From Prevotellaceae bacterium UBA6858 (lineage in GTDB: Bacteria > Bacteroidota > Bacteroidia > Bacteroidales > Bacteroidaceae): a stretch of DNA of 15,887 nucleotides. The stretch spans positions 123,609 through 139,495 of the forward strand of contig DKDC01000033.1 of the NCBI GenBank assembly GCA_002451695.1, given 5' to 3'. Below the pieces are notes generated by a model. The model was not told the DNA's origin and did no database searches. It worked only from the letters and a program-made list of their open reading frames with translations. The position numbers were made by a program, and so were the translations under genes. Below are positions 13,883 through 15,887 of the stretch, piece after piece (position 1 is the first letter of the stretch; every line of letters begins with the position of its first letter).

Positions 13883-15583
13883 TTACTTCACGATGCTCTT
13901 GAAAGCGGCGTCAGCGGCGAATTTGGCAAATTCCAAATCCTTGCCGGCGTATGAAGCGTATGTCGCGTCCTTGGCCACGGCATCCTTGAGGTTGCTGATG
14001 GCATCCTGCTTGTTGCCTGTGCGTGCTGCGAGAACTGCTTTCAAATAACTTGTGGTGGCGTCAGCCTTTGAAACCCCGGCGAGTGTCTTTGAGGCACTGT
14101 CGTAGTCCTTGCTCAAAATCTGCGCAAGAGCCGCGCTGTTGGTCTTAACGCCACGGAAGTAGTTTGCAGCCTGTGCGTAGTTGCCCTTCGCGATGTTCAG
14201 ATTGCCGAGAGCCTCGTTGTAGTTGTTCGCGCCGTTGCCTTTCGCGATGTAGTTCTGAGCCGCGTCAACATCGCCCTCAAGCAGTGCGAGCATACCGGCG
14301 TTGACATTTGCCTCGGGGTTGTTGGCCTTGGCTGCGTTTGCCTTTGCGATATAGTTCTTCGCTGCCGAAGCGTCGCCCTTCGTATAGGCAATGGCAGCAA
14401 GGTTGTTGAATGCGCGGTAGTCCTTCGGGTAAAGTTCGGAAGTCTTTTTGTAGATGCCCTCCTGTTCTGCGGGGTTCTCGGTGAATGTTGCGGAATAGAG
14501 AAGCTCCTCAACGGAAAGCTGCGAGGGGTCTTTCTTGTACTGCTCAACAATCTCGTCATCGCTGCGCCCTATGAGGTCGTAGTTTATGGTGAGGCGTGAA
14601 CGGCGGAGCTGGGGAAGCACCTCGTCAGCCAGCTCGCGGAATGCGGAAGAGATGTTCTTTATCTGCTGCTCGCGCTGCTCGGGGTCCTTGTACATGGAAA
14701 GCACGCGGAGAATAACCTCCTTGTCCTGGATGTTCGAAGCCGAGACAAGCTGCTGGAAACCGTCCCAGTCCTGGGCCGTATAGCGGGTGTCAACATTGGT
14801 GTTCACCTTTTCTTTCTTCAAGAGCTGGTTCACGTAGCCCTTGCTCGACTTCTCGCGCTGTGCGGCGAGCTTGTCGTTCAGCTTCAGGCCGCCGTCGGGG
14901 GAAGCGTAAGCCGAAACCTCAACGTTGTTAAGCTCCTTGCGGTCCTGGTCAGCCTTGATGTCGCGCAAAGTCTTGATGAAGTCCTGCACGGAAGTCTTCT
15001 TGAGTTCCGAATTGCGGATCTTGGCCTGCTGGATGAGGAACTGGATGCTTGCCTCCTGCTTCTGCTTCAGCACGTGCACGAAAGCGTCGGGGGCGATTGC
15101 GGGATTTGCCGATGCAAGCGTGCGCTTCAGCAGCTCGCTTGTGGCAACAACGCCGTCAGCGACCTTAACTTCGGGTATCTTGACGGTTTTCTTGCCGATT
15201 TTGCCGTCGAACTTCAAATAGAGTTCGCTCTGCTGCATCTCGGGCACATACTTGAAGGAGTTCTTCATAGTATAGTTGCCGCCAACCTTGTAGGAGATTG
15301 CCTGATCGTTGCCCTCAACCTTCTCTCCCTGAAAGCGCGCGCTCTGCCCGGGTGTCTGGTTGCCGCTGTATTTCATTACGGGGGTAACGGTTACCACCGC
15401 CTTGCGCTTCATGTATTTCTGCGGGAATTTTCCGTTTATCGTAACGTCAACCTTGCCCCCGTTGGTTTCCATAGGGTTGGGGGTTACTGTGAAATTGTCG
15501 GCCGAAAGTGCGCCCATCTTGCTGCAAGACGTGAGAGCCACAGCCCCGGCCAAAGCTAATACGATGTTTATTGTCTTTGACAT
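13883..15583 (-). CDS. OmpA-like domain and TPR-repeat lipoprotein
   Basis: A 566-residue lipoprotein with signal peptide MSKTINIVLALAGAVALTSC (lipid Cys20). Residues 25-145 are a beta-rich N-terminal domain. Residues about 190-340 contain an OmpA-like segment (VEVSAYASPDGG, then LNDKLAAQRE), the peptidoglycan-binding signature in a divergent form, interrupted by a helical stretch rich in Glu and Gln. Residues about 370-545 form at least four TPR-like helical hairpins (YKKTSELYPKDYRAFNNLAA, GDASAAKNYIAKA, GDVDAAQNYIAKG, GNYAQAANYFRG). It is probably anchored in the outer membrane facing the periplasm, holding the envelope to peptidoglycan and scaffolding partners by its TPRs; this is inferred from domains. 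It is the first gene of the minus-strand operon and has its own promoter. The Lys- and Ala-rich composition suggests an abundant envelope protein. Confidence 0.87.
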   Translation of the reverse strand: MSKTINIVLALAGAVALTSCSKMGALSADNFTVTPNPMETNGGKVDVTINGKFPQKYMKRKAVVTVTPVMKYSGNQTPGQSARFQGEKVEGNDQAISYKVGGNYTMKNSFKYVPEMQQSELYLKFDGKIGKKTVKIPEVKVADGVVATSELLKRTLASANPAIAPDAFVHVLKQKQEASIQFLIQQAKIRNSELKKTSVQDFIKTLRDIKADQDRKELNNVEVSAYASPDGGLKLNDKLAAQREKSSKGYVNQLLKKEKVNTNVDTRYTAQDWDGFQQLVSASNIQDKEVILRVLSMYKDPEQREQQIKNISSAFRELADEVLPQLRRSRLTINYDLIGRSDDEIVEQYKKDPSQLSVEELLYSATFTENPAEQEGIYKKTSELYPKDYRAFNNLAAIAYTKGDASAAKNYIAKANAAKANNPEANVNAGMLALLEGDVDAAQNYIAKGNGANNYNEALGNLNIAKGNYAQAANYFRGVKTNSAALAQILSKDYDSASKTLAGVSKADATTSYLKAVLAARTGNKQDAISNLKDAVAKDATYASYAGKDLEFAKFAADAAFKSIVK

Positions 15584-15604
15584 TGCTGTTTTTGTTTATT
15601 ATAT

Positions 15605-15621
15605 GCACATTATATATGTGC
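15605..15621. promoter_or_regulatory. Palindrome in the leader of the OmpA/TPR operon
   Basis: GCACAT (15605-15610) and ATGTGC (15616-15621) form a perfect inverted repeat around TATAT. It starts directly downstream of the -7 box, at the predicted transcription start, where an operator or a short leader hairpin would act. Confidence 0.45.
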
Positions 15622-15622
15622 G

Positions 15623-15630
15623 CAAAGATA
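15623..15630 (-). promoter_or_regulatory. -7 promoter element of the OmpA/TPR operon
   Basis: On the minus strand this is TATCTTTG, an exact TAnnTTTG match, about 40 nt before the start codon. I see no TTTG at the usual distance upstream; GTTG (complement of 15657-15660) lies 26 bp away, which is too far. A promoter with a weak -33 region is therefore proposed. Confidence 0.6.
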
Positions 15631-15765
15631 AGAAATTATTGGCATTACGCCCCACGCAACGGCACTTGTTTTTGCGTATTTTCCCTTATTTGCGGTAATT
15701 TTCCACACCCGCCACGCAAAGCGGCATCCCAAGCACATATTCCGGCGGTCATTTCACGCCGTTTT

Positions 15766-15787
15766 AGCCAAAGCGCGGATTTTGGCT
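15766..15787. other. Inverted repeat in the right-hand gap
   Basis: AGCCAAA (15766-15772) and TTTGGCT (15781-15787) are a perfect 7-bp inverted repeat with an 8-nt loop. There is no clear T run. In the whole gap 15584-15887 I see only this, the promoter and its palindrome, and repeat copy R4; no gene is supported. Confidence 0.4.
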
Positions 15788-15840
15788 TATTTCCTTGGTT
15801 TCCAACAGCTTGACTTGTTTGTGAATTTGTTTCATAAGCA

Positions 15841-15887
15841 TTTGGTTTTCACGTGCTTGCAAACTGCGAAAAAAAAGGTCTGATGTA
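15841..15887 (+). repeat. Dispersed intergenic repeat, copy R4 (cut by window edge)
   Basis: The arm TTTGGTTTTCACGTG, CTTGCAAACTGCG, AAAAAAAAGGTCT ends at the window edge with GATGTA, the first six bases of unit 1. The last 11 bases, GGTCTGATGTA, are the exact reverse complement of the first 11 bases of the window. Confidence 0.8.

Overview
The window looks like Bacteroidota chromosome, most likely order Bacteroidales; a Muribaculaceae-like gut species is my guess from style, not a proven placement. The evidence is promoters with a TAnnTTTG -7 box and TTTG -33 box, a NigD-family lipoprotein with an acidic tail after the lipid cysteine, a C-terminal type IX secretion sorting domain, and weak Shine-Dalgarno signals with A-rich leaders. 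I see no tRNA, rRNA, CRISPR array, transposase or phage gene.

Layout. (1) 245-4558, minus: one very large secreted protein with three discoidin (F5/8 type C) domains and a sorting tail, followed by a clear intrinsic terminator. (2) 5062-7993, plus: a tight four-gene operon of NigD-like lipoprotein, ECF sigma factor, a predicted anti-sigma factor that spans both membranes (cytoplasmic N-terminus, one inner-membrane helix, disordered periplasmic linker, outer-membrane beta-barrel), and a small lipoprotein. (3) 8365-10862, plus: rbfA, a LolC/E-type ABC permease and an SGNH-hydrolase lipoprotein behind a canonical promoter. (4) 15583-11304, minus: an OmpA-like/TPR lipoprotein, a thioredoxin-fold lipoprotein without its catalytic cysteines, and a YifB/ComM-like AAA+ protein, with gaps of 17-21 nt.

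The strongest candidate for a coherent system is the 5062-7993 operon. It matches the dual membrane-spanning anti-sigma factor (Dma) systems that I recall being described in Bacteroides thetaiotaomicron, where Dma1 and its sigma factor control outer-membrane vesiculation through a NigD protein. Here NigD, sigma factor and Dma-like protein are encoded side by side, which suggests a self-contained envelope-sensing and vesiculation circuit.

The most striking non-coding signal is a dispersed repeat. All five intergenic gaps longer than 30 nt carry exactly one copy. It has a conserved arm of about 45 bp ending in AAAAAAGGTCT, followed by three or four degenerate 21-bp units whose ends are inverted half-sites (GAYRTA...TRYRTC). 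Both ends of the window lie inside copies of this repeat, so the sequence probably ends where an assembly broke at the repeat.
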